Below, in pieces: positions 4,317 through 5,282 of a stretch of 5,282 nt of DNA (position 1 is the first letter of the stretch; each line of letters opens with the position of its first letter). Made by a program: the position numbers and the translations under genes. The notes beneath the pieces are model-generated. The model had not been told where the DNA came from. It searched no databases and saw nothing but the letters and a program-made list of their open reading frames with translations. The stretch covers positions 1 to 5,282 of the forward strand of contig JAGFXI010000172.1 of assembly GCA_017861095.1 (NCBI GenBank), given 5' to 3'. Source of the stretch: Deltaproteobacteria bacterium. GTDB taxonomy: Bacteria; Desulfobacterota; Syntrophobacteria; BM002.

Positions 4317-5282
4317 TTATCGGGAAGCCGAAGAGTTGTTAATCGGTCTCTCGGTGAGGGGCTTGAAGGTAATCCCGGAGTCGGCCGAAGGCAGCGTCGT
4401 CACCGGCTCGGTGAGGAGAAACTCGCCGCCCTGGATCCAGCCCTTGAGAATGGAGGCGACTTCCCGCGCCCGGGTATATGACGAAAGGCCGGCGGTAGGC
4501 ACCTTCTTCCCCTTGACCGTAATGGAGCCCGACTTGAGTTGGGCGTAGCTCACCTCGCCGAGGTTCCCCGGAATGCCCTTGGGATACGAGTCGCTGTAAT
4601 CGATAATGGGTGCGACGATCTCTGCGTCCGTCACCGTGGTGTAGCGCAGGATCTCCTCGTTCAGAACAGGGATCGGGATGCCTATCCCAATGGCGAGTGT
4701 CGATCCGTAGCCGGTGAAGGAGGCTCCTCTCAGCCACCGGGCGCTCATCTGCTTGAGATCCCCGGTCACCGCGAGGGTGCCTGCTCCCGCACGGGGAACA
4801 CCCCGGTCGTTTCGTGGTACCCCAGGATTGTGCTGGGTGCCGCTTCCCACTACGTAGCCGACGCCGCCTCCCAGGAAAATGCGACTCCCCATGCCGATGG
4901 TAACGTACAAGGGATCGTTCAGGAGTGGGCTGAGCTGACCGGCGCTGCAATACGTGGCATTCCGCATGGTGGGTTGGAGCACCCCCATGTAGGTGTAAAT
5001 GATGCGGTCGGAAAGATTCACCGCCACCCCGTAGTTCTGGTAGGCATTGCGCATATTAAAGAGCACAGTTTGGTTCATGTCTTCAAGGCGTATCCACGTT
5101 TCCAGTTTGCGGCGGGGATAGCAATCCGTGCCGTAGGCAGAGGCGAAGAGCTTCACGTCCTTTCCTGCCACGAGGTCCTCGATAACATGACCGCCGCCAT
5201 AGAGGAATTTCCCTGGGTGAATCCGATTCCGAGGATCGTCATCTGGCAAGGCGGTGACTCCGAGAAAAAGGTCAACGGCAGC
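4317..5282 (-). CDS. COG1900/DUF39 homocysteine biosynthesis protein (aspartate semialdehyde sulfurtransferase), N-terminus beyond the window
   Basis: The minus frame is open to the right edge and ends with TAA at 4317; 321 residues are visible. There is no reason to start at the TTG at 5247-5249, because the preceding codons (AAVDLFLGVTA) fit the family, so the true start lies outside the window, probably some 70-90 residues upstream. Family landmarks include DDPRNRIHPGKF, YGGGHVIEDLVAGK, AYGTDCYPRRKLET, NYGVAVNLSDRIIYTYMGV, YCSAGQLSPLLNDP, FLGGGVGYV, GTQHNPGVPR and GEFLLTEPV. The cysteine in TDCYPR (visible residue 54) is likely one of the two catalytic cysteines known in the Methanosarcina protein MA1821; the other would lie upstream. 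The reaction is sulfur transfer to L-aspartate semialdehyde, then reduction to homocysteine, bypassing O-acyl-homoserine. It is cytoplasmic and partnered by the NIL-ferredoxin encoded next. Confidence is high for the family and good for the pathway. Confidence 0.92.
   Translation of the reverse strand, partial: AAVDLFLGVTALPDDDPRNRIHPGKFLYGGGHVIEDLVAGKDVKLFASAYGTDCYPRRKLETWIRLEDMNQTVLFNMRNAYQNYGVAVNLSDRIIYTYMGVLQPTMRNATYCSAGQLSPLLNDPLYVTIGMGSRIFLGGGVGYVVGSGTQHNPGVPRNDRGVPRAGAGTLAVTGDLKQMSARWLRGASFTGYGSTLAIGIGIPIPVLNEEILRYTTVTDAEIVAPIIDYSDSYPKGIPGNLGEVSYAQLKSGSITVKGKKVPTAGLSSYTRAREVASILKGWIQGGEFLLTEPVTTLPSADSGITFKPLTERPINNSSASR

Noticed and set aside
4339..4950. 203-codon minus-strand frame within the COG1900 gene
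   Set aside because: Arginine-rich out-of-frame reading of a well-recognised gene.

Overview
The window suggests an anaerobic, probably sulfate- or sulfur-metabolising or syntrophic bacterium of the Desulfobacterota (Deltaproteobacteria) type. This is an inference from gene content: a heterodisulfide-reductase-like membrane module, the COG1900 + NIL-ferredoxin pair for sulfide-dependent homocysteine synthesis, and the start of a Rossmann-domain protein of a kind I associate with this group. No rRNA or other taxonomic marker is present. All supported genes lie on the minus strand, so the window reads from right to left.

Right end (5282 to 3891): a two-gene operon. The first gene is cut by the window edge and encodes a COG1900/DUF39 'homocysteine biosynthesis' protein. 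After an 18-base gap comes a 135-residue protein with a NIL domain and two [4Fe-4S] motifs. In Methanosarcina the corresponding pair makes homocysteine from aspartate semialdehyde and sulfide.

Middle (3890 to 3273): about 618 bases without a convincing gene. It holds a good candidate sigma70-type promoter facing left (-10 at 3555-3560, -35 at 3577-3582, A-tract upstream), then a leader of about 275 bases. The last 80 bases of that leader can fold into a compact three-way junction followed by a hairpin that ends one base before the Shine-Dalgarno sequence. One strand of the junction's closing stem can instead pair with that Shine-Dalgarno sequence. This is the layout expected of a translational switch, and it is the most novel-looking element here, though it was found by eye only.

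Centre-left (3272 to 583): two translationally coupled genes overlapping as ATGA. The first encodes a 594-residue membrane protein with, in order, a NarI/HdrE/DsrM-like cytochrome b domain carrying an inserted CxxCH haem-c motif in a predicted periplasmic loop, then two HdrC-like ferredoxin domains (four cubane [4Fe-4S] motifs). The second encodes an HdrB-like protein with two complete CCG motifs. Together they look like a wire across the membrane: periplasmic haem c, membrane haems b, four cytoplasmic cubane clusters, and an HdrB site for a disulfide or similar acceptor/donor. No HdrA flavoprotein is present.

Left end (320 to 1): the N-terminal 106 residues of a protein with a GxGGGTRCK Rossmann-like nucleotide-binding fold, with its own good promoter (TTGCCA-N17-TATAGT) at 359-387. 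It continues beyond the window.
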